The notes under the pieces: generated by a model
Seen by the model: only the letters and a program-made list of their open reading frames with translations
What the model was told of the DNA's origin: nothing
The model's database searches: none
Made by a program: the position numbers and the translations under genes
NCBI RefSeq assembly: GCF_001997345.1
Contig: NZ_CP019606.1
Span: 124,001-188,000 of the forward strand
DNA: 64,000 nt
Reading direction: 5' to 3'
Source of the DNA: Tessaracoccus aquimaris
Lineage (GTDB): Bacteria > Actinomycetota > Actinomycetes > Propionibacteriales > Propionibacteriaceae
Shown here: in pieces, positions 9,302-18,522 of the stretch
Position numbering within the stretch: the first letter of the stretch is position 1
Layout of the letters: every line of letters begins with the position of its first letter

Positions 9302-10296
9302 GTCAGGCCCGCGCGGACGAGGCGGCACGCAGCGTCCTGGAGGCCTTCCTCCAGCGCCCCATGAGCGTGCCCTACCTGCGGCTCGGTGCGGTGCAACGCC
9401 CCAAGGCGCCGCTGCGGCGCTGGGACTACTGGTGGCAGGCCCACCTGCTCGACTGCCTCGTCGACGCGCGGCTGCGTGGCTCGCGACTGGTCGACCAGGG
9501 CCTGATCAACCGCCAGTTGACCGGCATCTGGGTGCGCAACGGGTTCAGATACCGCAACCACTACTTCGACGACATGGCCTGGCTCTCGCTCGCGGCGCAG
9601 CGCGCAGGCTCGCGCCGGGTCCGGCTCCGGAAGCGGCTCGAGTCGGCGCTCACCCCCGACTTCGGCGGTGGATCGTTCTGGCGCACCGACCGCGAGTACA
9701 AGGCGACGGCGGCCACCGGGCCGATCTCGCTCTTCCTGGCGCGCGCGGGGCAGCGGCGTCAGGCGGCCGACCTGTTGCGCTGGCTGCGCCTGGTACTCGC
9801 CGACGAGTCGGGCCTGTTCCGAGACGGCATTCGGCTCAGCAACGGGGTCCCCGAGGTGACCAGGTGGGTGTTCACCTACAACCAGGGCCCGGCGCTCGGC
9901 ACCATGCTCGAACTGGGTGACGACGCCAACCTTGCCGCCGCGGCCAGACACATCGCGGCGGTGGGCGAGCACCTGGTGAGGCCGGCCAGCCGGGTGCTGA
10001 TCACGCACCAGTCCGGCGACGGCGGCCTGTTCACTGGCATCCTGACCCGCTACCTTGCGCTCGCCGCCAACGACAGCCGACTGCCGGATGGCACCCGCGC
10101 GCTGGCCGGGGATCTGGTGGCGGCGACCGCGGAGAACCTGTGGCGGGGCCGGGAGCATCGCGGGTTCCGCGGCCGGGTGGTGACGGTGTTCCCGCAGGAC
10201 ACCTCGCTGAAGCCGCCGGTCCACACCGACGTCGTGGAACTCTCCACGCAGTTGCAGGCATGGATGGCGCTGGAGGCCGCCGCGACCCTCCGCTGA
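9298..10296 (+). CDS. Glycoside hydrolase family 76-like protein
   Basis: 332 residues resembling GH76 endo-alpha-1,6-mannanases: an all-helical barrel with aromatic-rich repeats (YWWQAHLLDCLVDA) and the acidic pair in HYFDDMAWLSLAAQ near residue 100, matching the family's catalytic DD motif. Further family-like segments are WVFTYNQGPALGTMLEL and THQSGDGGLFTGI. I chose the GTG at 9298 because it overlaps the preceding stop; the longer frame from 8647 is a shadow of the peptidase gene. There is no signal peptide, which is unusual for a secreted-type mannanase, so the substrate may be intracellular. Confidence 0.8.
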   Translation: MSQARADEAARSVLEAFLQRPMSVPYLRLGAVQRPKAPLRRWDYWWQAHLLDCLVDARLRGSRLVDQGLINRQLTGIWVRNGFRYRNHYFDDMAWLSLAAQRAGSRRVRLRKRLESALTPDFGGGSFWRTDREYKATAATGPISLFLARAGQRRQAADLLRWLRLVLADESGLFRDGIRLSNGVPEVTRWVFTYNQGPALGTMLELGDDANLAAAARHIAAVGEHLVRPASRVLITHQSGDGGLFTGILTRYLALAANDSRLPDGTRALAGDLVAATAENLWRGREHRGFRGRVVTVFPQDTSLKPPVHTDVVELSTQLQAWMALEAAATLR

Positions 10297-10307
10297 TGCG
10301 TCGGTGC

Positions 10308-10730
10308 TCAGCCGGGCACCTCGTCCCACCAGAGCGACCCCGACGAAGGCCGGGCCAGCACCGCGGGAAGCCAAGGCAGGATGTCGACGGGCGGCGCGTC
10401 CGGGGCGAACCAGCCCACCTCGGAGGTGCCCTCCAGTGGCGTCGGGTCGCCCGCCCAGCGGTCTGCGACAAGCAGGATGTTGAACCCGGACGCCCCGGCG
10501 ACGCTCCAGCGCTGCACGCCGTGCACCGTCAGGTCCTCGGGTGCGATCTGCACGCCAACCTCCTCTGCGGCCTCTCGCGCGCCCGCCTGCGCGACCGACT
10601 CGCGTGGCTCGACGTGTCCGCCGGGCAGGTTCCAGAGCCCGTCCGCCAGGGCGGTGCCGGCGCGGCGCCCCAGCAGTACCCGGCCGTCGCCGTCGCGCAC
10701 CATCACCCAGGCGAGCAGTTCGATCTCCAT
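10308..10730 (-). CDS. NUDIX hydrolase
   Basis: 140 residues with a complete Nudix box at about 38-60 (GGHVEPRES...REAAEEVGV), the Mg2+-binding signature for hydrolysis of nucleoside diphosphate derivatives. The first strands (MEIELLAWVMVRDGDGRVLLG) and the Leu/Trp-rich C-terminus fit the fold. Such proteins act on oxidised nucleotides, NDP-sugars or coenzymes; the substrate cannot be read from sequence. It is convergent with the GH76-like gene and divergent from aspA. Confidence 0.9.
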   Translation of the reverse strand: MEIELLAWVMVRDGDGRVLLGRRAGTALADGLWNLPGGHVEPRESVAQAGAREAAEEVGVQIAPEDLTVHGVQRWSVAGASGFNILLVADRWAGDPTPLEGTSEVGWFAPDAPPVDILPWLPAVLARPSSGSLWWDEVPG

Positions 10731-10806
10731 GCTCTACACCTATCAGAGCCGCCGCCGGTGCCCGGGTAGGCCTGCGCGGCGACCCCCAATCGGTACGGTG
10801 GCACCC

Positions 10807-12288
10807 ATGGTGCGAATCGAGAGGGATTCCCTCGGAGAGCTCGAAATCCCCGACGACGTGTACTGGGGCATCAACACGGCGAGGGCCATCGAGAACTTCC
10901 GGATCAGCAGGCGAAAGATCAACGTGTACCCCGACCTGCTGGTCGCCTACGCGCAGGTCAAGCAGGCGGCCGCGCGCGCCAACAGCGAGATCGGCGTCCT
11001 CGACGCGGAGCGGGCCGACCTGATCGACCGCGCGGCGCAGGACATCATCGACGGCAGGTTGCGCGACCAGTTCGTGGTGGGCGTCATCCAGGGCGGCGCG
11101 GGGACCTCCACCAACATGAACGTCAACGAGGTGATCGCGAACCGCGGCCTGGAGCTCGCGGGCCGACCCTTCGGCGACTACCAGTACCTCTCGCCCAACG
11201 ACCACGTGAACCGGTCGCAGTCGACGAACGACACCTACCCGAGCGCCGTCAAGCTGAGCCTCGTCTACTCGATGACCCGGCTCATCGTCGAGTTGCGGCT
11301 GCTGCGCAACTCCTTCGCCGCGAAGGGCCGCGAGTTCCGCGAGGTGCTCAAGGTGGGCCGCACCCAGTTGCAGGACGCCGTGCCCATGACCCTCGGCCAG
11401 GAGTTCTGGGGCTTCTCCACCACCATCGGCGAAGACCTCGACCGGCTCGAGGACGTCCGCCAACTGCTCTGGACGCTGAACCTGGGTGCGACCGCGATCG
11501 GCACCGGCATCACTGCTCCGCCCGACTACGCGCCTGCGGTGCTGCGGCACCTGCGCGAGATCACCGGCCTGGAGCAGCTCGCCAACGCCAAGGACCTGAT
11601 CGAGGCCACTAGCGACACCGGCGTGTTCCTGTCGTTGTCCTCGGTGCTGAAGCGCTCCGCGATGCGGCTGTCGAAGATCGCCAACGATCTCAGGCTGCTC
11701 AGCTCCGGCCCGCAGGTCGGGCTGGACGAGATCAACCTGCCGGCAAAGCAGGCCGGCTCCTCGATCATGCCCGGCAAGGTCAACCCCGTCATCCCCGAGG
11801 CCGTCAACCAGGTCGCCTTCATCATCGCGGGCGCCGACGTCACCGTCTCGATGGCCTCCGAGGCGGGCCAGCTCCAGCTCAACGCGTTCGAGCCGGTGAT
11901 GGCGCACGTGCTGCTGCAGAACGCCACCTGGCTGCGGCGGGCGGTGCGCACGCTGCGGATCAACTGCATCGACGGGATCACGGCCAACGAGGAAAGGCTG
12001 CGCGCGAACGTCGACGCCTCCGTAGGGGTCGTCACGGCGCTGACCCCGCGGATCGGGTACGCCGCGGCGGCCCGCCTCGCGAAGCGGGCGCTCCACGACG
12101 GAGAGTCGATCCGCGAGCTCGTGCTCGACGAGGACCTGATGGCGCCCGATGAGCTCGACGAGATGCTCGACCCGGCGGCGCTGTCGGGCGGCCTGTTCGA
12201 CACGGGACCGCTGCCCGCCATGACGCCCGAGGCGATCGCCTCGCTCGAGGCGGCATTGGATGAGGCGGACCGGGGGGATCGGGCCTGA
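10807..12288 (+). CDS. aspA: Aspartate ammonia-lyase
   Basis: 493 residues of the fumarase/aspartase superfamily, converting L-aspartate to fumarate and ammonia. The substrate-site loops are visible: GGAGTSTNMNVNEVIANR near residue 95, SQSTNDTYPSA near 138, GRTQLQDAVPMTLGQE near 185, and the catalytic loop GSSIMPGKVNP near 316. The later INCIDGITANEE segment favours aspartase over fumarase. I chose the ATG at 10807; the longer upstream frame is antisense to the NUDIX gene. The fumarate made could feed anaerobic respiration, but that link is inference. Confidence 0.93.
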   Translation: MVRIERDSLGELEIPDDVYWGINTARAIENFRISRRKINVYPDLLVAYAQVKQAAARANSEIGVLDAERADLIDRAAQDIIDGRLRDQFVVGVIQGGAGTSTNMNVNEVIANRGLELAGRPFGDYQYLSPNDHVNRSQSTNDTYPSAVKLSLVYSMTRLIVELRLLRNSFAAKGREFREVLKVGRTQLQDAVPMTLGQEFWGFSTTIGEDLDRLEDVRQLLWTLNLGATAIGTGITAPPDYAPAVLRHLREITGLEQLANAKDLIEATSDTGVFLSLSSVLKRSAMRLSKIANDLRLLSSGPQVGLDEINLPAKQAGSSIMPGKVNPVIPEAVNQVAFIIAGADVTVSMASEAGQLQLNAFEPVMAHVLLQNATWLRRAVRTLRINCIDGITANEERLRANVDASVGVVTALTPRIGYAAAARLAKRALHDGESIRELVLDEDLMAPDELDEMLDPAALSGGLFDTGPLPAMTPEAIASLEAALDEADRGDRA

Positions 12289-12292
12289 GCGG

Positions 12293-13671
12293 ATGAGACG
12301 ACTTCTCCCCGCCGCGCTCGCCGCCGCCGCGCTGTTCGCCTGCACCTCCGAGGCGCCGCAGCCAAGCGAACCGGTGAGCCCGGCCCCGGCGTCCCAGGGG
12401 CCGTCGGAGGGGCCGTGGACGGGCGAACAGCTCACCGACAGGGTGTTCGCGCACCTTGAGGCCTTCCAGCGGATCGCCGACGGTAATGCAGGCACCCGCG
12501 CGCACGACACCTCCGGCTACGACGCGTCGCTTGACTACGCGGAGCAGAGCCTCGCCAGGGCGGGGTTCACCACCAGCAGACACACCAGCGAGGCAGTGGT
12601 CGAGGAGAACAGCACCGCGGCGGTGCGGGTGGTCCAGGGCACCCAGGTCGACCTCGGCACGGTCGAACCGATGACCCGCACGCCGGGGGGCGAGGCGACC
12701 GCCCCCGTAGCGCTCACCACGGACCCGCTCGGCTGCACCCTCGACGACTACGCCGCGGCCAAGGGAGCCGTCGTGCTCGTGCAGCGAGGCAGGTGCCCGT
12801 TCACCGAGAAGTCGGCCCTCGCACACGAGGCGGGCGCACTCGCCCTGATCGTCTACAACGCTCCCGGACAGGGAGACCTGCGCGGCGAACTCGCCGACCG
12901 CGACGACCTCATCCCGAGCGTCGGGATCTCCGACGCGGCGGGCGCGGCCCTGGCGGCGGCCGCCTCCGAAGGTGGGATCGTGGTGCAGGTCACGGTCGAG
13001 GAGAGCCGCGAGACCATCCAGGTCACCAACCTGATCGCCGACTGGCCAGGAACCGGCGACGGTGACGTACTGGTCCTGGGGGCACACCTCGACTCGGTGC
13101 CCGCCGGCCCCGGCATCAACGACAACGCCTCCGGGGTGTCGCTCGCGTTGACGCTCGCCGAGCGCCTCGCCGCGGAGGGCCGGGCCGACGGCCTTCGCGT
13201 CGCGTTCTGGGGAGCGGAGGAACTCGGCCTTGTCGGCTCGGGCGCCTACGTGAAGTCGCTCAGCCAGGAGGAGGTCGGCAGGATCGCGGGCTACGTCAAC
13301 CTCGACATGGTCGCCTCCACCAACGGCCTGATCGGCCTGTACGGCGCTGGGGCCCCGTTCGAGGCCTTCTCCGCTGAACTCGAACGCCACGACGTCGGCT
13401 ACCAGGTGCTGAGCATCACCGGTGCCTCCGATCACGCCTGGTTCGAGAGCCTCGACATCGGGGTCGCCGGCTTCTACACCGGCGCTGGCGAGCCGCTCAG
13501 CGGCGACGAGGCGCAGCGTTTCGGGGCACCGCCGACGCCCCACGCGACCGGTGCTATCACCTCGCCTGCGACACCCTCGACGAGGTCTCAACGCCCCAGG
13601 TCCGCGAGCGCCTCGGCGACATCGCCGCCGCGGGCCTGGACGGCATGAGAGAACTGCTCGGCGACATCTGA
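12293..13671 (+). CDS. Lipoprotein M28 family aminopeptidase with PA domain, frameshifted near its 3' end
   Basis: Secreted zinc peptidase anchored as a lipoprotein: signal peptide with lipobox LFAC at residues 14-17. A protease-associated domain follows (about 125-215, VVLVQRGRCPFTEKSALA), then the M28 domain. Zinc ligands lie in VLGAHLDSVPAG, INDNASGVS, WGAEELGLVGS, NLDMVAS and SDHAWFESL. The written frame ends at 13648 in a low-complexity tail. One base lost in the GGGG run at 13523-13526 explains this: restoring it yields RCYHLACDTLDEV...ELLGDI and a stop at 13671, matching the neighbouring paralogue's C-terminus. The start overlaps the end of the aspA transcript region by a 4-base gap. 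Confidence 0.88.
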
Positions 13672-13754
13672 GGCTGGCCGTTCGGGCAGGATCCGCGTTC
13701 CGGCCCCGCCGCCGAGCGGCGCCTGGTGGACGACCCTTGGCCCAGACTGGTGGG

Positions 13755-15185
13755 ATGCGTCGACTCCCAGCACTAGCGCTGGCCTGCCTGGCCATCACCG
13801 GTTGCACCGCCGCGCCCGAGGAGCAACCGACCGCCAGCACCGGGTGGAGCCTCCCGAGCGCACCCGTCAGCGCCGCCGTCCCCACCGCGACCGTGGCCCC
13901 AGAGACCGCCAGCCCCAGCGCCCCGCCGCCAGTTACCCCCGGACCGCTCACCACCGCCGACGACTCGGCGCGCGCGTTCGACCACCTGACGAACCTGAGC
14001 GCCATCGCCGAGCGGCACGGCACCCGCACCACCGGCGGCGACGGCTACCCACCTGCCCTCGACTACGTGGACCTGACGCTGCGGCAGGCGGGCTTCGAGA
14101 CAACACGCGAGACCTTCCTCTCCAACGAGGCAGTGGGCGCCTCCGACCTCGTTCTGGAGATCGGCGACCTCGACCTTTCGGGAACCCCGCTCGGTGGGAG
14201 CGCCTCGCAGGCGGAGCCGATCACCGCGCCCCTCGGCTTCCCCGCTACGCCGCAGGGCTGCTCGCCAGGAGACTTCGACGCCCTCGCGTCGTCCGTGGTG
14301 TTCCTCGAGGACGGCGGCTGCCCGCTGGAGCAGAAGGTTGCCGCCATGACGAAGGCCGGCGTCGCGGGCGTGATCGTCGCGGAACCTGAGGGTCAGGCCC
14401 CGCAGTGGCTGAGGGCAACCCGGGCCGACTTCCTGATGCTGTCCCTCGACGCCGAACAGGCCGCACGGGTCAAGGCGATGCGAGGGGAGGCGAAGCAGGT
14501 GAGGATGGGGGCCCGCGTCAGGTACGAGGTCGACGAGGGCGTCAACCTGTTCGCCACCTGGCCAGGGACCGGCGACGCGGGGGTCGTGATGATGGGGGCA
14601 CATCTGGACGCGATCAGCCCGGGCGCCAATGACAACGGCTCGGGGGTCGCCACCGTGCTCGCACTTGCGGAGCGGCTCGCCGCTAACGGGAAGGCCGAGG
14701 GCCTGCAGGTCGCGATCTGGGACGCGGAGGAGCCAGGCGCGCTCGGCTCGATCTCCTTCGCCGACAGCAGGACCCCGGAACAGTGGAGCAGGATCTCCAG
14801 TTACGTGAACTTCGACATGGTCGCCTCGCCTAACGGTGTGCTCGGCCTGTTCGGCAACGGCGCGGCACTCAACAGCTTCGAGGAGGCAGGGAAGCGGCTC
14901 GGCATTGCCTACGAGTTGATCGAACTGGTCGGGATGACCGACTCCGAGCCGATCCGGATCGTCGGCGGCGTCGATGTGGTGGGGGTGCACACAGGCTCGG
15001 TGCAGGAGATCACGGCCGACCAGGCGCGGCGCTTCGGGAGCATCGAGGGGGAGGCTGCGGACCGCTGCTACCACATGTACTGCGACACCTTGGCGACGGT
15101 GAACACGCCGGCGGTCAGGCAGCGGTGGGGGCAGATCGCCCGACTCTCGCTGGCCGGGGTGGAGGACCTGCTGGCGAACAGCTGA
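13755..15185 (+). CDS. Lipoprotein M28 family peptidase paralogue with PA domain
   Basis: 476 residues. Lipoprotein signal with lipobox AITGC, a Thr/Pro/Ser/Ala linker to about residue 70, a PA domain (about 150-240) and an M28 domain. It is the tandem paralogue of the gene just upstream and shares the order of motifs: MMGAHLDAISPG, ANDNGSGVA, WDAEEPGALGS, NFDMVASPN and a RCYHMYCDTL tail. At the last zinc-histidine position the upstream copy has SDH whereas this one reads TDS (GMTDSEPIR), so metal binding or activity may be altered. The ATG at 13755 leads directly into the signal peptide. Confidence 0.87.
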   Translation: MRRLPALALACLAITGCTAAPEEQPTASTGWSLPSAPVSAAVPTATVAPETASPSAPPPVTPGPLTTADDSARAFDHLTNLSAIAERHGTRTTGGDGYPPALDYVDLTLRQAGFETTRETFLSNEAVGASDLVLEIGDLDLSGTPLGGSASQAEPITAPLGFPATPQGCSPGDFDALASSVVFLEDGGCPLEQKVAAMTKAGVAGVIVAEPEGQAPQWLRATRADFLMLSLDAEQAARVKAMRGEAKQVRMGARVRYEVDEGVNLFATWPGTGDAGVVMMGAHLDAISPGANDNGSGVATVLALAERLAANGKAEGLQVAIWDAEEPGALGSISFADSRTPEQWSRISSYVNFDMVASPNGVLGLFGNGAALNSFEEAGKRLGIAYELIELVGMTDSEPIRIVGGVDVVGVHTGSVQEITADQARRFGSIEGEAADRCYHMYCDTLATVNTPAVRQRWGQIARLSLAGVEDLLANS

Positions 15186-15188
15186 GGA

Positions 15189-15443
15189 TCAGCCGTCCAG
15201 GTTCTGCTCGATCATCGAGGCGATGGCCTCGACGGCCTCCCCGTTGTCCGACTCGACGGTGACGATCGCGCCCAGTTCGGCGCCGAGCGTCATGATCAAC
15301 AGCGAGGACGCGGCATCGACGCCGTCGCCGTCGACCGAGAGGAAGATGTCGTCATCGAACTCACCGGCCGCGGCGGCGATCAGGGCTGCTGGACGGGCGT
15401 GCAGCCCGACGGTCGACCCCACCACGACGGTCTTGCTCGGCAT
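15189..15443 (-). CDS. ptsH: Phosphocarrier protein HPr
   Basis: 84 residues. HPr relays phosphate from enzyme I to sugar-specific EII proteins of the PTS. The active-site histidine is in GLHARPA near residue 15, and the regulatory-serine region is SSLLIMTLGAELGA near 45-58. I chose the ATG at 15443, with GGAGT about 8 bases upstream, because the longer frame from 15515 adds 24 residues not found in HPr. No other PTS gene is in the window. It lies downstream of the alpha-glucosidase gene on the same strand. Confidence 0.92.
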   Translation of the reverse strand: MPSKTVVVGSTVGLHARPAALIAAAAGEFDDDIFLSVDGDGVDAASSLLIMTLGAELGAIVTVESDNGEAVEAIASMIEQNLDG

Positions 15444-15478
15444 GTTCGGGACTCCTCGACTTCTCGCGGGCGGCGTTG

Positions 15479-15510
15479 CCCTGCGGCTCGCATTCAGCAT
15501 AGCCGCAGGG
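15479..15510 (-). terminator. Hairpin between alpha-glucosidase and ptsH genes
   Basis: Perfect 10-bp inverted repeat CCCTGCGGCT / AGCCGCAGGG with a 12-base loop, lying after the alpha-glucosidase stop (15533) and before ptsH (15443). There is no U tract, so it is a weak terminator candidate or an mRNA-processing hairpin. Confidence 0.45.
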
Positions 15511-15532
15511 CACAAGGCGCTTCACCTCAGCG

Positions 15533-17155
15533 TCAGCGAACCGGGGTCAGCCACACGGTGGTGTCGGTGGGCAGCACGTCGCCGTCCAGATCGACGCTCG
15601 AGGCGATCACCCGGTAGCCCTCGGGCAGGGCGATCGGCTCGCCGAGGACGTTGGTCATCACCCGTACGTCCCCGTTGTCGAACGCCACCAACGCGTCGGG
15701 GCCCTCGACCCACTCGAGGGTGCCGCGACCGAGGCCGAGGTCCTTCCGCATCGCGAGAGCATCGTGGTAGAGCCGCCAGGTCGAGCCGGGGGTCGCCATC
15801 TGCTGGTCGGCCGCCAGGTCGCGGTACGACTCGGGTTGGGGCAGCCAGGTCTCGCCGTTGGGCGAGAAGCCGAGGCCTGGGGCGTCGGCGTTCCACGGCA
15901 TCGGGATGCGGCAGCCGTCGCGACCGACGCGGGTGAACTCGGAGCGGAACCACGTCGGGTCCTGGCGCAGCGAGTCGTCCAGCGTGGTGTGCTCAGGCAG
16001 TCCGAGTTCCTCGCCCTGGTACAGGTATGCGGAGCCGGGCAGCGCCAGCATCATCAGCGTCGCGGCGCGGGCGCGGCGGGTGCCGATCTCGTTGTCTGGC
16101 TGCTCGTCGCGCTGGCCGAGGCCCTCGTGCGAGGCGCCGGGGTCCTGCAGGCCGAAGCGGCTCACGTGGCGCACGACGTCGTGGTTGCTGAGCACCCAGG
16201 TCGTCGGGGCGCCGACGGCGCGGTCTGCTGCCATCGTCTTGGTGATGACGTCGCGGTAGGCCTTCGCGTTCCAGCGGGAGTCGAGGAACTCGAAGTTGAA
16301 TGCCGTGTGCATCTCGTCAGGGCGCAGATAGTTGGCCAGCCGCGTCGGGTCGGCGACCCAAGCCTCGGCGACCAGCGAGCGGTCGCCCTCGTAGCCGTCC
16401 AGGATCCTGCGCCAGCGGCGGTACACGTCGTGCACGCCGTCCTGGTCCCACATGGGGCCGGTCTCGCCGCTCAGCAGCGCCGCCTCGTGGTCCCAGTCGG
16501 GCAGGCCGTCGGCCTTGACGAGGGAGTGGGCCACGTCGATGCGGAACCCGTCGACGCCCTTGTCCAGCCAGAAGCGAAGGATGTCGTCGAAGCCCTCGCG
16601 AACCTTCTCGCTCGACCAGTCGAGGTCGGGCTGCTTCACGTCGAAGAGGTGGAGGTACCACTGCTCGGGGGTGCCGTCCGGACGCGTCAGCCGGGTCCAG
16701 CCCTTCCCTCCGAACACGGAGGTCCAGTTGTTGGGGCGGAGGCTGCCGTCCTCGCCGAGGCCGTCGCGGAACAGGTAGTAGTCGCGCTCGGGGGAGCCGG
16801 GCTCCGCCGCGATGGCCGCCTGGAACCAGCGGTGCTCGTCTGAGGTGTGGTTGGGGACCAGGTCGAGGATCACCTTGATCCCGAGGCCGTGGGCGGCCGT
16901 GATCAGGGCGTCAGCGTCGGCGATGTTGCCGAACATGGCGTCGACGTTCTCGTAGTCCGCCACGTCGTAGCCTGCGTCGGCCATCGGTGAGGTGTAGATC
17001 GGGGAAAGCCAGATCGCGTCGACACCGAGTTCGCTCAGATAGGGGAGCTTCTCGATGGCGCCGGGCAGGTCGCCGTAGCCGTCGCCGTTGGAGTCGGCGA
17101 AGGAGCGGGGGTAGATCTGGTAAATGACGGCGTCGCGCCACCACTCAGCGGTCAT
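15533..17155 (-). CDS. GH13 alpha-glucosidase
   Basis: 540-residue glycosidase of family GH13 (oligo-1,6-glucosidase/alpha-glucosidase subfamily), hydrolysing maltose, maltodextrin or isomaltose-type sugars in the cytosol. N-terminal WWRDAVIYQIYPRSF; region I DLVPNHTS near 100; region II GFRIDVAH with the nucleophile near 205; region III LVAEAW with the acid/base near 265; region IV LSNHDVVRH near 325. The start overlaps the stop of the LacI regulator gene by 4 bases (ATGA), so both are on one transcript. That transcript diverges from malEFG, which supplies the substrate. Confidence 0.92.
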   Translation of the reverse strand: MTAEWWRDAVIYQIYPRSFADSNGDGYGDLPGAIEKLPYLSELGVDAIWLSPIYTSPMADAGYDVADYENVDAMFGNIADADALITAAHGLGIKVILDLVPNHTSDEHRWFQAAIAAEPGSPERDYYLFRDGLGEDGSLRPNNWTSVFGGKGWTRLTRPDGTPEQWYLHLFDVKQPDLDWSSEKVREGFDDILRFWLDKGVDGFRIDVAHSLVKADGLPDWDHEAALLSGETGPMWDQDGVHDVYRRWRRILDGYEGDRSLVAEAWVADPTRLANYLRPDEMHTAFNFEFLDSRWNAKAYRDVITKTMAADRAVGAPTTWVLSNHDVVRHVSRFGLQDPGASHEGLGQRDEQPDNEIGTRRARAATLMMLALPGSAYLYQGEELGLPEHTTLDDSLRQDPTWFRSEFTRVGRDGCRIPMPWNADAPGLGFSPNGETWLPQPESYRDLAADQQMATPGSTWRLYHDALAMRKDLGLGRGTLEWVEGPDALVAFDNGDVRVMTNVLGEPIALPEGYRVIASSVDLDGDVLPTDTTVWLTPVR

Positions 17156-18141
17156 GTCACTGGTCCTGTCGATTGGCGGATGATGAGGTCGGGGTGGAAG
17201 AGCATCTCGGTCGAGTCGATGTGCTGACCTCCGATGCTAGCCAGCAGAGCATCGACGGCGGCCTTGCACATCGCGGAGACGGGTTGGCGGACCGTGGTCA
17301 GCGCCGGGTCGGTGAAGGCCATCAGGGACGAGTCGTCGTACCCGACGACCGAGAGGTCGCGCGGCACCTCGAGCCCGCGCGTGCGGGCCTCGCGGATGGC
17401 GCCGAGGGCCATCATGTCGGAGCCGCACACGATGGCGGTGTGCCCGGTGTCGAGCAGCCTGCTCGCCGCCGCCTGGCCGCCCTCGACGCTGAAGATCGTC
17501 GACACGACGCTCTCGCGTGGGAGGCCCTGCGCGGCGAAGGCGCGGATCTTGCGCTGCGTCGGCTGGTAGCGCTGCTGGCCGACGGACAGCCCGATCCGGG
17601 TGTGCCCGAGCGAGCGTAGGTGCGCAACGGAGGAGGCGATCGACTCGGCGTCTGAGCAGGAGAAGAAGGCGCCTGCGACCCGCGGGTCGTGCGCGTTGAT
17701 GAAGACGGCTGGCACCCCGGCGGCGATCAACCGCTGGTACTGGTCCGGGGTGGCGAGCGAGTCGGCGAGGCTGCCGGACACGGAGATCAGCCCCGCGACC
17801 TCGATGCCCAGCAGGGTGTCGAGGTACTGCTCCTCGGTCATCCCTCCGGGGCCGGACGAGCACAGGAACATGTGCTGGCCTGCGGCGGCGAGTTGCAGCG
17901 CGAGTTCGTTGGCGAACGCCGCGAAGGTCGGGTTGCCAAGCTCGGGCACCATCACGGCGATCCGTGACTCGTGCTCGTGGGACCCGTCGACGGAGTGCCC
18001 CAGGCTCTCCATCGCGGCCATCACGCTGGCGCGGGTCGTGTCTGCGACCCCCGGTTTGTCGTTGAAGACGCGCGAAACGGTCGCCGTCGAGACGCCGGCC
18101 AACTCTGCGATGTCGGCCAGTTTGAGGCGGGCTGGGATCAC
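17152..18141 (-). CDS. LacI family transcriptional regulator of maltose genes (MalR-like)
   Basis: About 329 residues. The N-terminal LacI helix-turn-helix (LADIAELAGVSTATVSRVF) is at residues 7-26, followed by a periplasmic-binding-protein-like sensor domain (IAVMVPELGNPTFAAFANEL). I chose the GTG at 18141: AGGAG lies 8 bases upstream and the HTH starts six codons later. The ATG at 18207 adds an unconserved extension. Position between an alpha-glucosidase gene and divergent malEFG makes it the probable maltose-responsive repressor. The CTTGCAG repeats in the divergent region resemble sites I recall for Streptomyces MalR/Reg1 (known family; target assignment inferred). Confidence 0.88.
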   Translation of the reverse strand: MIPARLKLADIAELAGVSTATVSRVFNDKPGVADTTRASVMAAMESLGHSVDGSHEHESRIAVMVPELGNPTFAAFANELALQLAAAGQHMFLCSSGPGGMTEEQYLDTLLGIEVAGLISVSGSLADSLATPDQYQRLIAAGVPAVFINAHDPRVAGAFFSCSDAESIASSVAHLRSLGHTRIGLSVGQQRYQPTQRKIRAFAAQGLPRESVVSTIFSVEGGQAAASRLLDTGHTAIVCGSDMMALGAIREARTRGLEVPRDLSVVGYDDSSLMAFTDPALTTVRQPVSAMCKAAVDALLASIGGQHIDSTEMLFHPDLIIRQSTGPVT

Positions 18142-18280
18142 GGCTGCTCCTCTCGGGGGGACGAGGCGTGCGCGGGTGGCAAATGTCATGGTGGCAGACG
18201 GTGACATGCGTCACGAGGGGGGTCGGGTTCACGGCCTCTCCTCTCCATCGAGCCTGTGCAGCCGTGTGGCTGATGCCATG

Positions 18281-18458
18281 TTTGCAGAACTGTACACAGC
18301 TTGCAATAGCCTTGCAGGACTCTCGGTGAAACTTGCAGGTGACTTCCCGTGTTCGAGGTTTGACCGCGCCTGGACCCGTCCTGCGCTGCTTGTAGGAGCC
18401 ATAGTGCCTCGCGAATCCGTTACCGATTCGTTATGCAATCGGCTTGCAGCCTTTGCAA
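18281..18458. promoter_or_regulatory. Cluster of CTTGCAG-type operator half-sites
   Basis: The 381-base divergent region 18142-18522 contains repeated copies of a 7-base motif on the plus strand: TTTGCAG 18281, CTTGCAA 18300, CTTGCAG 18311, CTTGCAG 18332, CTTGTAG 18389, CTTGCAG 18443 and TTTGCAA 18452. Several are spaced by about one or two helical turns, and the last pair overlaps the malE promoter. This is the expected layout for repression of both arms by the adjacent LacI protein. The rest of the region shows no gene. Confidence 0.65.
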
Positions 18459-18471
18459 AATTCGTTACGAT
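18444..18471 (+). promoter_or_regulatory. Candidate malE promoter
   Basis: TTGCAG (18444-18449), a 16-base spacer, then TACGAT (18466-18471), about 50 bases before the malE ATG. The -35 element is embedded in the CTTGCAG operator motif, so repressor binding would exclude RNA polymerase. Confidence 0.55.
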
Positions 18472-18522
18472 GAGTCCACACGGGTGGCACTGAAGCGGCC
18501 CGGGACGAACAAGGAGAAGCAC

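Noticed and set aside
8965..12510. Long minus-strand open frame (1181 codons) crossing several genes
   Set aside because: It runs antisense through the M20, GH76-like and aspA genes and has no family features.
12293..13671. Classing the first M28 peptidase as a pseudogene
   Set aside because: Both sides of the break are conserved and one G restores the paralogue's exact C-terminal pattern.
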